A stretch of DNA of 64,000 nt from contig JAGWLG010000005.1 of assembly GCA_028864975.1 (NCBI GenBank), positions 62,001 through 126,000 on the forward strand. Reading direction: 5' to 3'. The notes beneath the pieces are model-generated. The model worked only from the letters and a program-made list of their open reading frames with translations. It did no database searches and had not been told where the DNA came from. Positions 16,874 through 24,892 of this stretch are shown in pieces; the first letter of the stretch is position 1; every line of letters begins with the position of its first letter. The DNA comes from Thermoplasmata archaeon. Lineage in GTDB: Archaea > Thermoplasmatota > Thermoplasmata > Lutacidiplasmatales > UBA184. The position numbers and the translations under genes are program-made.

Positions 16874-19704
16874 GCCTCGTTCCCTCCCCCCCGCTCCCCC
16901 CATGGACCGAGGTCTGGGCCCTCGAGGAGGAACGGAGCGCCTCGCCCCTCCTCCTCGGTTGGGTCCGGGCCCTCCGAGCCGCCCCGGGGGAGCTCCTCGT
17001 GGTGGAGCAGGAGCGCGGACCCGAGGGCGCCTTCCTCCGGGTCCGGCTCCGGAGGGAACTGCGGGACACGGTCGCGCGGACGCCCCACCTGCAGAACTTC
17101 CGGCTGACCGAGCACCACCCCGCGATCGTGCCCTTCCCTCCAGGACTTCGTGGCGCCGCCGCCTTCGGCATGGTCGCGTGGTCGCCGGAGGAGCGCCTCG
17201 CCCCCATGCCAGGGAACCCGCGGGGCCCTGCGCCCTCCGACGCCGCCCGGGCGATGGGCTCGCTGGGGAGCTGCGGGCAGAGGCCTGCGGCACGTTGGGT
17301 CGTCCAGGGGCTGTTCTGGTACGACCCTCGTCTCGACCTCCAGGCGACGGTGCGCCTCTACGCCGAGGCCCCGAGCCCGCGGGTGGCGGAATCGGTCCGG
17401 GACGAGGTTGGGCTCGCCCTGGCGGCGGAGCTCGGAGGCAGCTTCGTTCCCTGGGCCCCCGGCTCCCCCGCCCACCAGTGTGCCCAGCAGGAGTGGGAGG
17501 ACCACGCGGCGCTCCGGTTCTGCAGCGGGCCGGTCGCGCCTCCCCGCGCCGAGGAGCTCTCGCGCCCTTGGCGGGTGCCCTGTCCGCAGGGAGAGCCGCT
17601 CGGGCCCTCCCTCCCCGACTCCAGGCGGGGGGTGGTCCTGGGCACCGGGTGGGGGACGGGGGAGCCGGCGCGGATCGACCCCGTTTCGCTTCTGCGTCAC
17701 GTCGCGGTGGTGGGAGCGACCGGGAGCGGAAAGACCCAGCTCCTGGCCCACCTTTCGGTGGAGAGCCTTCTTCGCGCGGGGGTCCCGTTCGTCGTCTTCG
17801 ACCTTCACGGAGACCTGGGGCCTTCGGTCCTGGCTCGCCTGGGACCCGGCTTCGCCTCACGAGTGGTCGTCATGGACGCCACCCGCGACCCGTCGCGCGG
17901 GATCGTGGGGATGGACGTCCTCGGATGGGAGGACGGACCGGGACCGGGGGGAGGCGGACTATCCGAAGTCCAGGAGGACCTCCTTGCGGGGGAAGTGCTC
18001 TCGGCGCTACGACCCCTTGGAGGAGGACGGGAGGAGTACTGGGGACCTCGGATGGAACGCTATCTGGAGGCGGGGGTGCGCGCCGAGCTCGAGACGCACG
18101 GCACGCTGCTGGACGTCGCGAAGCTCCTTCACCACCCTCTGGACGTGGCCCCCGTGCTCGCGTCGTCCGTACGGAACCCCGAGCTCGCCCTAGCCCTCCG
18201 GGAACTGCCCCAGCTGCTCCGACGCCAGCCCGACCTGCTCTCTTCGAGCCAGAACCGGGTGTCGAAGTTGCTGCTCTCCCCTCGCGTCGCGGCGCTGGTC
18301 GCCGCTCACGAGCCCGCGCTACGGCCCGAGGAGGTCCTGGGAGGGAGGCGGAGCCTCATCCTCCACCTTCCCCGCGGTGCACTGGGCGAAGGGGTCACGA
18401 CGTTCGTCGCGAACCTCCTCCTGGCGCGGACGTTCCTGGGACTTCTGCGGGCCCCACCGCGAAGCGACCGGGCCGCGCCACGGGCGCTCCTCGTGCTGGA
18501 CGAAGCGCAGGCCTACTCGCCCCGGTTGCTCCGCACGATCGTCGAGGAGGGCCGCAAGTTCGGGGTCGCCTGTGTCTTTGCGACCCAGGCGCCTGGGAGG
18601 ATGACCGAGCTCCTGGGACGCGCTCCGGTCGACGCGGCGGGGACCCTCGTCGCGCTCCACCTGCCTCCAGCCGAAGCAGGAGGGGTGGCCATGGCGCTCG
18701 CCCCATCTTCGGGGCACTTGGGAAACGAGACGCGGGAGCTCGGGTCGAGCCTGGCGACGCTGCCTCCCCATGCCGCCTGGGTCTGCCGGTACGGTTCCTC
18801 GACGCCGGAGCTGCTCCGACTTCCGGGGAGCTTGCCGTCGAACGTCGAGCTCTGGACGTGGGCAAGCGACCGGTCCGCGGAGGAGCATGGAACGCGGACC
18901 CAACCGCTGGACGTACAGGGGGAGCGACGGAGCGCTTCGGAGGAGGAGGCGCTCCGGGAGGTCCTCCTCCGGGTCCTGCGAGACGAGTGCCGCGGATGCC
19001 CCCTGGACCTCGGTGGTGAGTCCGCGGACCGAACGCGGTTCGTCGCCGCGCCCACTCGCGGGCAGATGGAGGACGCTCTGCGATGGGCGGAGAAGCGAGG
19101 CTGGGTGAGGCGTCTCGCTCCCCAGGTCGGAGGAGGGGGCACCTACGAGCTCACGGAGAGCGGCTGGATGCGCCTTGGCTACCGTGAGGAGGCCGGTGCT
19201 CCGCGGGAGAGCGCCGAGCACCGTCGGCTGCTGAAGGCGGCCTTCCGCCATTTCTCCCGGCGGGGATACCTCCTGCAGATCCCCCGACAGGGCGAATTGG
19301 ACCACGCCACGGCCGACGCGGTGCTGCGCGTGCTTCCCCAAGGAGAGCTGGGGCGCCCCATGGCGCCCTTCGAGCTCCTGGAGCGTCTCGAGGCGGCGCG
19401 AGCGCGTTGGCCCTGGACCCTGACGGGGGGGAGGGACCTCTACGTGGAGGCCGAGGTCAGCAGCGTCCGAAACGATGAGCGGCTGGGCCGGTCCCTCTCG
19501 AAAGCGCTCCGCGCACGGGCGAGCGTGCTCTTCCTCGTCGGGACCGACGAGGACGCGCTTCGGGTCGAGAAGTTCCTGGACTCCCGGGAGGTCTCCCCGG
19601 AACGGGCCCTGATCTGGGTCTTCCGGGAGTCCGCCCGGGGAGACTGCGAGGAATATAGACCTCGGACAGATGGTGAGGTGCGGAGCGGAGGGGAGGTCAA
19701 GTGA
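16870..19704 (+). CDS. HerA/VirB4-like DNA-translocase ATPase with winged-helix and nuclease-like C-terminus
   Basis: A 944-residue ATPase of the HerA/FtsK/VirB4 superfamily, which form hexameric motors on DNA. Residues 1-260 form an N-terminal domain resembling the pre-ATPase region of TraC/VirB4-like proteins. Walker A is GATGSGKT at 282-289 and Walker B ends in D544-E545. An arginine- and Gln-rich RecA-like C-terminal part follows. Residues about 700-780 look like a winged helix (ending YELTESGWMRLGY). The last about 150 residues contain an acidic residue at about D811 and the E860-A-E862 strand, resembling a diverged PD-(D/E)XK nuclease. The frame is open further upstream, but that sequence is chance coding. 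GTG at 16870 is chosen because it overlaps the previous stop by four bases. It overlaps the methyltransferase start in the same way. The likely role is DNA translocation in defence, repair or transfer. Confidence 0.85.
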   Translation: MSLVPSPPLPPWTEVWALEEERSASPLLLGWVRALRAAPGELLVVEQERGPEGAFLRVRLRRELRDTVARTPHLQNFRLTEHHPAIVPFPPGLRGAAAFGMVAWSPEERLAPMPGNPRGPAPSDAARAMGSLGSCGQRPAARWVVQGLFWYDPRLDLQATVRLYAEAPSPRVAESVRDEVGLALAAELGGSFVPWAPGSPAHQCAQQEWEDHAALRFCSGPVAPPRAEELSRPWRVPCPQGEPLGPSLPDSRRGVVLGTGWGTGEPARIDPVSLLRHVAVVGATGSGKTQLLAHLSVESLLRAGVPFVVFDLHGDLGPSVLARLGPGFASRVVVMDATRDPSRGIVGMDVLGWEDGPGPGGGGLSEVQEDLLAGEVLSALRPLGGGREEYWGPRMERYLEAGVRAELETHGTLLDVAKLLHHPLDVAPVLASSVRNPELALALRELPQLLRRQPDLLSSSQNRVSKLLLSPRVAALVAAHEPALRPEEVLGGRRSLILHLPRGALGEGVTTFVANLLLARTFLGLLRAPPRSDRAAPRALLVLDEAQAYSPRLLRTIVEEGRKFGVACVFATQAPGRMTELLGRAPVDAAGTLVALHLPPAEAGGVAMALAPSSGHLGNETRELGSSLATLPPHAAWVCRYGSSTPELLRLPGSLPSNVELWTWASDRSAEEHGTRTQPLDVQGERRSASEEEALREVLLRVLRDECRGCPLDLGGESADRTRFVAAPTRGQMEDALRWAEKRGWVRRLAPQVGGGGTYELTESGWMRLGYREEAGAPRESAEHRRLLKAAFRHFSRRGYLLQIPRQGELDHATADAVLRVLPQGELGRPMAPFELLERLEAARARWPWTLTGGRDLYVEAEVSSVRNDERLGRSLSKALRARASVLFLVGTDEDALRVEKFLDSREVSPERALIWVFRESARGDCEEYRPRTDGEVRSGGEVK

Positions 19705-20819
19705 CCGGGTCGGAGGTCCTGGAGGCGCCCTCCGCGGGCGACCGGGGGGTGAGGAGGGGCCGGGCCCGCCCCCTGCCCGCTTCGGGACCACGGTCCCCTC
19801 CTCCCGCCCTCGGGGGCAGCAACCTGTTGCTGGAAGGCGACAACCTTCTCTGGCTCCGAGCGCTCGCGCACGACCCGACGATCGCCGGAAAGGTCGCGCT
19901 CGTCTACATCGACCCTCCTTTCTCCACGGGCCATAGCTTCCCCGCCTCTCGCACGGCCGACGAGATCGCGTTCGATGACCGGCTGACCGGGGGGCCGTTC
20001 CTCACCTTCCTTCGCGAGAGGTTGGAAGGGCTTCGGCAGCTCCTCTCCGACCGTGGTTCGATCTATCTGCACATCGACAACAAGGTCGGCCACAAGGTCC
20101 GGCTCCTCCTCGACGAGGTGTTCGGCGAAGAACGGTTCATCAACGAGATCGCGCGGATCAAGTGCAATCCCAAGAACTTCTCCCGCGCGGCGTTCGGGAA
20201 CGTCAAGGATGTGCTCTTCTTCTACAGCAAGACCCCCCATCGGGTCTGGAACGAGTCGCGGGAACCGGTGCCCGTGGAGGACATCGCGCGACTCTTCCCC
20301 AAGACCGACGCGCAAGGGCGGCGGTACACGACCAACCCGCTCCATGCCCCCGGGGTCACCCAGGACGGTCCGACCGGCCGACCCTGGAAGGGGATCCCTC
20401 CGCCGGTGGGGCGCCACTGGAGGTACGCTCCCGCCGTGCTGACGCGGCTCGACGAACAAGGACGGATCGAGTGGTCGGAGCGAGGGAACCCTCGCGTGCG
20501 GATCTACGCGGACGAGAAGGTCCCTCGGGGAAAGAAGCGCCAGGACATCTGGGAGTTCAAGGACCCCCCGTACCCCTCCTACCCGACCGAGAAGAGCCTG
20601 GACCTCCTGCGGACCATCGTGGCCGCTTCCTCCTCCCCGGGGGACCTGGTGTTGGACGCCTTCTGCGGGAGCGGGACGACCCTCGTCGCCGCGCAGGAGC
20701 TTGACCGACGATGGGTCGGTATCGATGCTTCCTCCCAAGCCATCCGTGTGGCGCGCAAGCGCCTGGAAGAGGTCGGGTCGGTCTTCGAGCTCCGCCGCTC
20801 TCCCCCTGGGGCGAGGTGA
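19701..20819 (+). CDS. Site-specific DNA methyltransferase, beta class (type III Mod-like, probable N6-adenine)
   Basis: A 372-residue AdoMet-dependent DNA methyltransferase. Motif IV is DPPF in the VYIDPPFSTG segment near residue 73, and the AdoMet-binding motif I is DAFCGSGTT near residue 318. Because IV precedes I, this is the beta class, as in type III Mod subunits. DPPF, rather than SPPY, points to adenine N6. The characteristic YPTEK-S-L-D-L-L segment before motif I is present. The target-recognition region lies between, residues about 150-290. The protein is shorter than classical Mod proteins (600 or more residues), and no Res subunit follows. The start GTG overlaps the stop of the HerA-type ATPase by four bases, so the two are surely co-translated. 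Methylation might mark self DNA against the ATPase/nuclease next door. Confidence 0.9.
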   Translation: MTGSEVLEAPSAGDRGVRRGRARPLPASGPRSPPPALGGSNLLLEGDNLLWLRALAHDPTIAGKVALVYIDPPFSTGHSFPASRTADEIAFDDRLTGGPFLTFLRERLEGLRQLLSDRGSIYLHIDNKVGHKVRLLLDEVFGEERFINEIARIKCNPKNFSRAAFGNVKDVLFFYSKTPHRVWNESREPVPVEDIARLFPKTDAQGRRYTTNPLHAPGVTQDGPTGRPWKGIPPPVGRHWRYAPAVLTRLDEQGRIEWSERGNPRVRIYADEKVPRGKKRQDIWEFKDPPYPSYPTEKSLDLLRTIVAASSSPGDLVLDAFCGSGTTLVAAQELDRRWVGIDASSQAIRVARKRLEEVGSVFELRRSPPGAR

Positions 20820-20822
20820 CGG

Positions 20823-21359
20823 GTGCGCCTTTTCGTCGCGGTGGACACTCCCGCGTTCCACCTCCCCGGTCTGGGGCCCTCCTCCCACGACGGCTCGGCC
20901 CCCGCTCATCTCACGCTCAAGTTCTTGGGCGAGGTGCCGGAAGAGCGCCTAGGGGAGATCGGCCACGCGCTCGAGCGGGGGCTTCAGGGTGCCTCCGCCT
21001 TTCCCATCACCTTGCGGGGCATGGGGGTGTTTCCCTCGCGTTCGCGCCCCCGCGTGCTCTGGGTCGGCGTCTCGCAGGGAGCGAAGGAGCTCTCCGATCT
21101 CGCCCGACGTACCGAGGGGGCGCTCCAGGGGTTGGGGTTCGCTCCCGAGGAGCACCCGTTCTCCCCTCACGTCACCGTGCGTCGGTTCCGACCGGGCGCC
21201 TCCACCAGCTCCGTCCCCGCCCTCCTCGAGCGGCACGCGGAGACCATCTTCGCCTCCGGCTGGGTGCGATCGGTCGAGCTCAAGGCGAGCCAGCTTTCGT
21301 CGGAGGGGGCACGGCACACGACGCTGCTGCGCGTCCCCTTGGGCTCCCCCCCATCGTAG
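20823..21359 (+). CDS. thpR: RNA 2',3'-cyclic phosphodiesterase (ThpR/LigT family)
   Basis: A 178-residue protein of the 2H phosphoesterase superfamily, which opens 2',3'-cyclic phosphates at RNA ends to 2'-phosphates. Both catalytic motifs are present: H29-L-T31 (in AHLTLKFLGEV) and H116-V-T118 (in SPHVTVRR). The N-terminal MRLFVAVDTP strand and the overall length are normal for the family. The GTG start lies three bases after the methyltransferase stop, so it is probably on the same transcript. Family members are common housekeeping genes in archaea, so its place in this cluster may be accidental, or it may process RNA ends in the same pathway. Confidence 0.93.
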   Translation: MRLFVAVDTPAFHLPGLGPSSHDGSAPAHLTLKFLGEVPEERLGEIGHALERGLQGASAFPITLRGMGVFPSRSRPRVLWVGVSQGAKELSDLARRTEGALQGLGFAPEEHPFSPHVTVRRFRPGASTSSVPALLERHAETIFASGWVRSVELKASQLSSEGARHTTLLRVPLGSPPS

Positions 21360-21455
21360 TTCGGCATCGGATGCGTATTGTAGGGCTCCTCGAGGAGAAC
21401 TCGAAGGGTCCGGCTTCCGATTTGCGCATCGTTGGGGAATCTTCGGGGGGTCAAG

Positions 21456-21465
21456 TCTAATTTAG
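21456..21465 (+). promoter_or_regulatory. TATA-like element before the small gene at 21493
   Basis: TCTAATTTAG is one of the most AT-rich stretches in this part of the window and is centred about 32 bp before the ATG at 21493. Confidence 0.45.
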
Positions 21466-21492
21466 AGGCACTTTTCTCCACCATGACCCAAC

Positions 21493-21834
21493 ATGCCGAT
21501 GGTCATGATGGTCCTCTCGCCGAAGGACCACCGAACGCTCTCGCAGGCCTGGCGGACGGCGAGAAGTGGGCTCAACTCGGGTACACGTCGAAGGATGGGC
21601 CTGCGCGGACGCTCCTCCTTGATGCGTGAGCTCATCCTCTGGGGGTTCGAGGAGGCCTCTCGGGACCCCGAGGCCTTCCTGCGCTTCGTGCGTGACTCTC
21701 GCGACCCCTTCTTCGGGAAGACGGACGGCAGGAGCGACCCCGCGGGGGCGCGCCGTGAGGAACTCCTCATCTCCTGGTCGCGCGCCTTCGGGCCGATGGA
21801 CGGTGGGGCATCCCGCCGTCGTCGGGGTCCTTGA
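21493..21834 (+). CDS. Small basic protein, possible ribbon-helix-helix DNA binder
   Basis: A 113-residue basic protein. The segment GLRGRSSLMRELILWGFEEA (around residues 37-56) resembles the two helices of a ribbon-helix-helix domain, with a strand-like MVMMVLSP at the N-terminus. The C-terminus is arginine-rich. The family is not certain. An AT-rich promoter element precedes the ATG. A competing 65-residue frame that starts at or before 21483 looks less protein-like. The gene converges on the flavin dehydrogenase subunit. If it is a ribbon-helix-helix protein it would be a local transcription regulator. Confidence 0.5.
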   Translation: MPMVMMVLSPKDHRTLSQAWRTARSGLNSGTRRRMGLRGRSSLMRELILWGFEEASRDPEAFLRFVRDSRDPFFGKTDGRSDPAGARREELLISWSRAFGPMDGGASRRRRGP

Positions 21835-21855
21835 GCGGCCGCCGCCCTAACCTCG

Positions 21856-23028
21856 CTAGCCCAGCTGGATCCCTTCCACGGCCCGTCCTCCGGCCTGACG
21901 CAGGAAGCGCTCCGGAGCGAACATCGCAGGGTCGAGGTCCGTTGTCCTCCCCAGCACCATTTGCGCCACCCGTGGCCCGGCGGCGGGGGCGAGCATGAAC
22001 CCGTGTCCGCCGAAGCCATTCGCCTGGAAGAACCCGAGGAGCCGGGGGTCCTCTCCGAGAACGGGGAGCCCGTCCGGGGTGTCGTCGTAGAACCCGGCCC
22101 AAGAACGGAGCACACGGACCTGGGCGAGCCTCGGGACGAGGGCGACCAGCTCCTTCGCGAACTCCCGAAGGAACTCGAGCGAGGAGGGCATCCCTCCGGC
22201 CGGACCCGAGGGATGGGCGAGGGAGAGTCCGCCGATCACCTCCCCTCGCATGGACTGCGAGAAGTAGACCCCCCGACGTAGCGTCACGATCATGGGATCG
22301 AGGAACGGCTTCAGCGGCTCCGTGGCGAGGATCTCATGGCGGGTGGGGGTGTTGGGCATCGAGAGGCCTGCAAGAGCCCCCACGTCCCTCGACCAGCCTC
22401 CCGCCGCGTTCACGACCTTCGAGGTGCGGACGCTCCCGGCGGAGGTCTTGACCGCCCGCACCGCGCCATCGCCTTGCTCGAAGCCGAGGACCTCCGTCCG
22501 CATCGCCACCTCGACCCCCGCGCGCTGGAGGGTGCGATAGAGGCCCCAGAGGACCGGGAAGGGGAAGATCACCCCGTCGGAGCGGAGGTAGGAGCCTCCC
22601 ACGATCCGCTCCGGGTCGAGCGCGGGGACCCGGCGCAGGATCTCGGGGGTGGAGAGCCACTCGAGACGCAGCCCCTCGGACCGGACCGCCGCGTCCACGC
22701 GGCGCAGTCGCTCCTCTTCTTCGGCCGAGAACGCCAGGAAGAGGTACCCCCCTTGGCGGAACCACGGGTTGTAGCCGAACTCCAGAGGGAACCGACGGTA
22801 GGCCTCCACGGCCTCCTTCGCCAGCCTCACGGTCGGGACGGTCTCCCACTGCTGTCGGACGCCTCCACCGTTCCGCCCGGAGGCTCCCGACGAGAGGAAC
22901 CCGCGGTCGACGACGAGGATACGCTCCGGGTCGAGATGGCGCGAAAGATGGTAGGCGGTGAAGAGCCCCATGACGCCGCCGCCGACGACGACGACCTCGT
23001 AGTCCTGGCGCCGGAACTTGGGCGTCAT
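21856..23028 (-). CDS. FAD-dependent amino-acid/amine dehydrogenase, DAO-type (beta) subunit
   Basis: A 390-residue flavoprotein of the DAO family (sarcosine oxidase beta, HcnC, glycine oxidase and dye-linked proline dehydrogenase beta). The Rossmann motif VVVVGGGVMGL lies at residues 12-22, and the conserved SSGASGRNGG and C-terminal NGFGGHGFMLAP flavin segments are present. Such subunits oxidise a secondary amine or amino acid (glycine, sarcosine, proline, opines); the substrate cannot be fixed from sequence. The ATG at 23028 is chosen because it overlaps the stop of the upstream gene by four bases (ATGA) and sits just before the FAD fold. The partner encodes a ferredoxin/FAD/iron-sulfur subunit, so electrons probably pass from this flavin to the partner. 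Confidence 0.9.
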   Translation of the reverse strand: MTPKFRRQDYEVVVVGGGVMGLFTAYHLSRHLDPERILVVDRGFLSSGASGRNGGGVRQQWETVPTVRLAKEAVEAYRRFPLEFGYNPWFRQGGYLFLAFSAEEEERLRRVDAAVRSEGLRLEWLSTPEILRRVPALDPERIVGGSYLRSDGVIFPFPVLWGLYRTLQRAGVEVAMRTEVLGFEQGDGAVRAVKTSAGSVRTSKVVNAAGGWSRDVGALAGLSMPNTPTRHEILATEPLKPFLDPMIVTLRRGVYFSQSMRGEVIGGLSLAHPSGPAGGMPSSLEFLREFAKELVALVPRLAQVRVLRSWAGFYDDTPDGLPVLGEDPRLLGFFQANGFGGHGFMLAPAAGPRVAQMVLGRTTDLDPAMFAPERFLRQAGGRAVEGIQLG

Positions 23029-24782
23029 GCTCCTCCGGAGGCGGGTGACCGCGTCGCAGGAGGAGCCCCGAGCTCTTCCAGGGCGGGTGGAACCCCGCCC
23101 GCAGGAAGGCGCGCAAGGTCCCCGAGGGGGACGGGCCAGACCGGAGGGCGCTGGGTGATGAACCCGACCTCGCTGGGGGGTCGTCCCTCGAGGATCGAGA
23201 GCAGCAGCAGCACGTCCGGCAGGCAGTAACGGCCCTGGCAGATCCCCGTCCCAGCCCCCGTGAAACGCTTGACCACCTCCGTGCCGGTGAACCCCTCGTG
23301 GACGGCCTCGTCCAGCTCCTCCAGGACGACATCCTCGCACGGGCAGAGCACGCGCTTCCCCAACCACGGTTGCTCGAGCAGTTCCCGGTAGTAGGCGAGG
23401 AGCACGTTCGGGCCCTCCGCCCGGACCCGTCCCGGAAGCTCCACATCGGGTCGCCGAAACGATGCCCCCTCGAGCATGCCCTGGACCGCACGGTCCACGG
23501 AAGCCTCGAGGGCAAGGGTCTCCACGAAGCCCGCCCCCTCTCCCGCGGCGTAGATGCGCGGCACCGAGGTACAGCCGGACGCGTCAAGGTCGGGGTAGAA
23601 CGCCCCGGTGCCTTCCCTCCAGTGCATCTTCGCTCCGACCTGAAAGTAGAGGGGGACGTTCGGGACACGTCGGTGCGCGAGGACGATCGCGTCGACCTTC
23701 ATCGAGGTCCGCTGTCCGGTCTTCCGGTCGCGGAGGAGGGCCCCGTGCACCCGACGCCGGCCCTTCGAGGCCACGAGAAGATGTCCCGGGTACGTCGGGA
23801 CGGAAAGCGCCTTGGCGGTCGACCCTGTCGCGGCCTCGAGCGGCCCCGGGGCGGCGACCGCGGCGACGCGCCCTTTGAGAAGCTTGATGAGCGTTTCCGC
23901 GCGGCGGCCGCCTCCGAAGATGAGCGCCCGCCGGAAGGGGACCCTCCCTCCTTGGCGCAAGGCGAGAGCCCCGTCCGCGGTGAGGACCCCAGGACGGTCG
24001 TTACCGGTGAAGAGGAGGAACGCATCGTACCCCCCCGGGGCCAGGAGGACCTTCGAGGCCCAGACCTCCACCGCGCCGCCGCCCTCCCTCGCGGCGATCC
24101 CGACGAACGGCGCTGCGCTCGTCGCCGGCGGGGGGAGGAAGAGCAGCGACGTCCGTCGCTCGACGTGCAGGTTCGGGGGAAGCGGACCTTTCCCGAGCGC
24201 GGACGCCCCCCCGCGGTCGAGCAGGCGTACTGAACGGTGCCCGGGCGCATCGGCAAGAGCACGTGCGGCACGGGACCCGGACGCGCCTCCGCCGACCACT
24301 AGGTAGGTGCTGAGCAAGGGACCCGCCCGAGGGTCGGGTCCGAGCGATCCCTCGGTCGGAGAGGTGGGGAGCTTTCCGGTACCGGCAAGCCGACGGACCA
24401 CGGCATGATACGCGGGCCGAAGGAAGAGCGGTCGACGGAACCCATGCAGGGTGTCCAGATGTCGTGGGAAGATCAGGTCGAACGCTCCGAAGAGGTCGAG
24501 CCTCACGGAGGGCCACGCGTTCTCCGTTCGGATCCGGTCCCCTTCCTGGGGGAACGTCCGACAGGCACGCTGGTTCGGGGCTCCGTTGACGCGAACGAGG
24601 CAGCTCGCACACTGCCCCGTGCCACAAAGAGGACCCCGGGGGCGGTGGTACTTGATCGACCGGGAGAGGATCGGCACCCTTCTCCGGGAGAGCGCCTGCA
24701 GGAGCGTCTCCCCCGGGATGGCCGAGGAGTAGAGCCCGTCGAAGGTGAAACGCACTGGGGGGGTGAGCTTCCGACGCGCCAA
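23025..24782 (-). CDS. 2Fe-2S/FAD/BFD electron-transfer subunit of an amine or amino-acid dehydrogenase (HcnAB/SoxA-like)
   Basis: A 585-residue protein with three parts. Residues 10-85 are a ferredoxin-like 2Fe-2S domain with C53, C58, C61 and C74. Residues about 158-465 are an FAD/NAD(P)-type oxidoreductase with LVVGGGASGS at 161-170. Residues about 478-525 are a BFD-like 2Fe-2S domain with C480, C482, C515 and C520. This equals a fusion of HcnA and HcnB, or the alpha subunit of sarcosine/opine/proline dehydrogenases without the GcvT-like C-terminal half of SoxA (about 960 residues). The start is uncertain: TTG at 24782 keeps the whole ferredoxin domain, and GTG at 24755 is the alternative. 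It forms an operon with the DAO-type subunit. Confidence 0.87.
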   Translation of the reverse strand: MARRKLTPPVRFTFDGLYSSAIPGETLLQALSRRRVPILSRSIKYHRPRGPLCGTGQCASCLVRVNGAPNQRACRTFPQEGDRIRTENAWPSVRLDLFGAFDLIFPRHLDTLHGFRRPLFLRPAYHAVVRRLAGTGKLPTSPTEGSLGPDPRAGPLLSTYLVVGGGASGSRAARALADAPGHRSVRLLDRGGASALGKGPLPPNLHVERRTSLLFLPPPATSAAPFVGIAAREGGGAVEVWASKVLLAPGGYDAFLLFTGNDRPGVLTADGALALRQGGRVPFRRALIFGGGRRAETLIKLLKGRVAAVAAPGPLEAATGSTAKALSVPTYPGHLLVASKGRRRVHGALLRDRKTGQRTSMKVDAIVLAHRRVPNVPLYFQVGAKMHWREGTGAFYPDLDASGCTSVPRIYAAGEGAGFVETLALEASVDRAVQGMLEGASFRRPDVELPGRVRAEGPNVLLAYYRELLEQPWLGKRVLCPCEDVVLEELDEAVHEGFTGTEVVKRFTGAGTGICQGRYCLPDVLLLLSILEGRPPSEVGFITQRPPVWPVPLGDLARLPAGGVPPALEELGAPPATRSPASGGA

Positions 24783-24892
24783 GGACCACCAGGGTCCCCC
24801 TTTCCTGACAGGGCGAAAAGACCTTCGGCGCCTCCGCGGAGCGCTTCGACTGAAAGCCAAGGGCTTTGAAGGGTCGCTTTCCTCGAAGCAGC

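Noticed and set aside
16767..19019. 750-codon frame on the same strand as the HerA-type ATPase
   Set aside because: A shifted shadow rich in Arg, Gly and Pro; the other frame has Walker motifs.
21432..21629. 65-codon frame overlapping the small gene at 21493
   Set aside because: Less protein-like sequence; the 113-codon frame has strand and helix pattern and fits the promoter about as well.
23025..24782. Full sarcosine oxidase alpha subunit
   Set aside because: The protein is 585 residues and lacks the GcvT-like half expected for SoxA.
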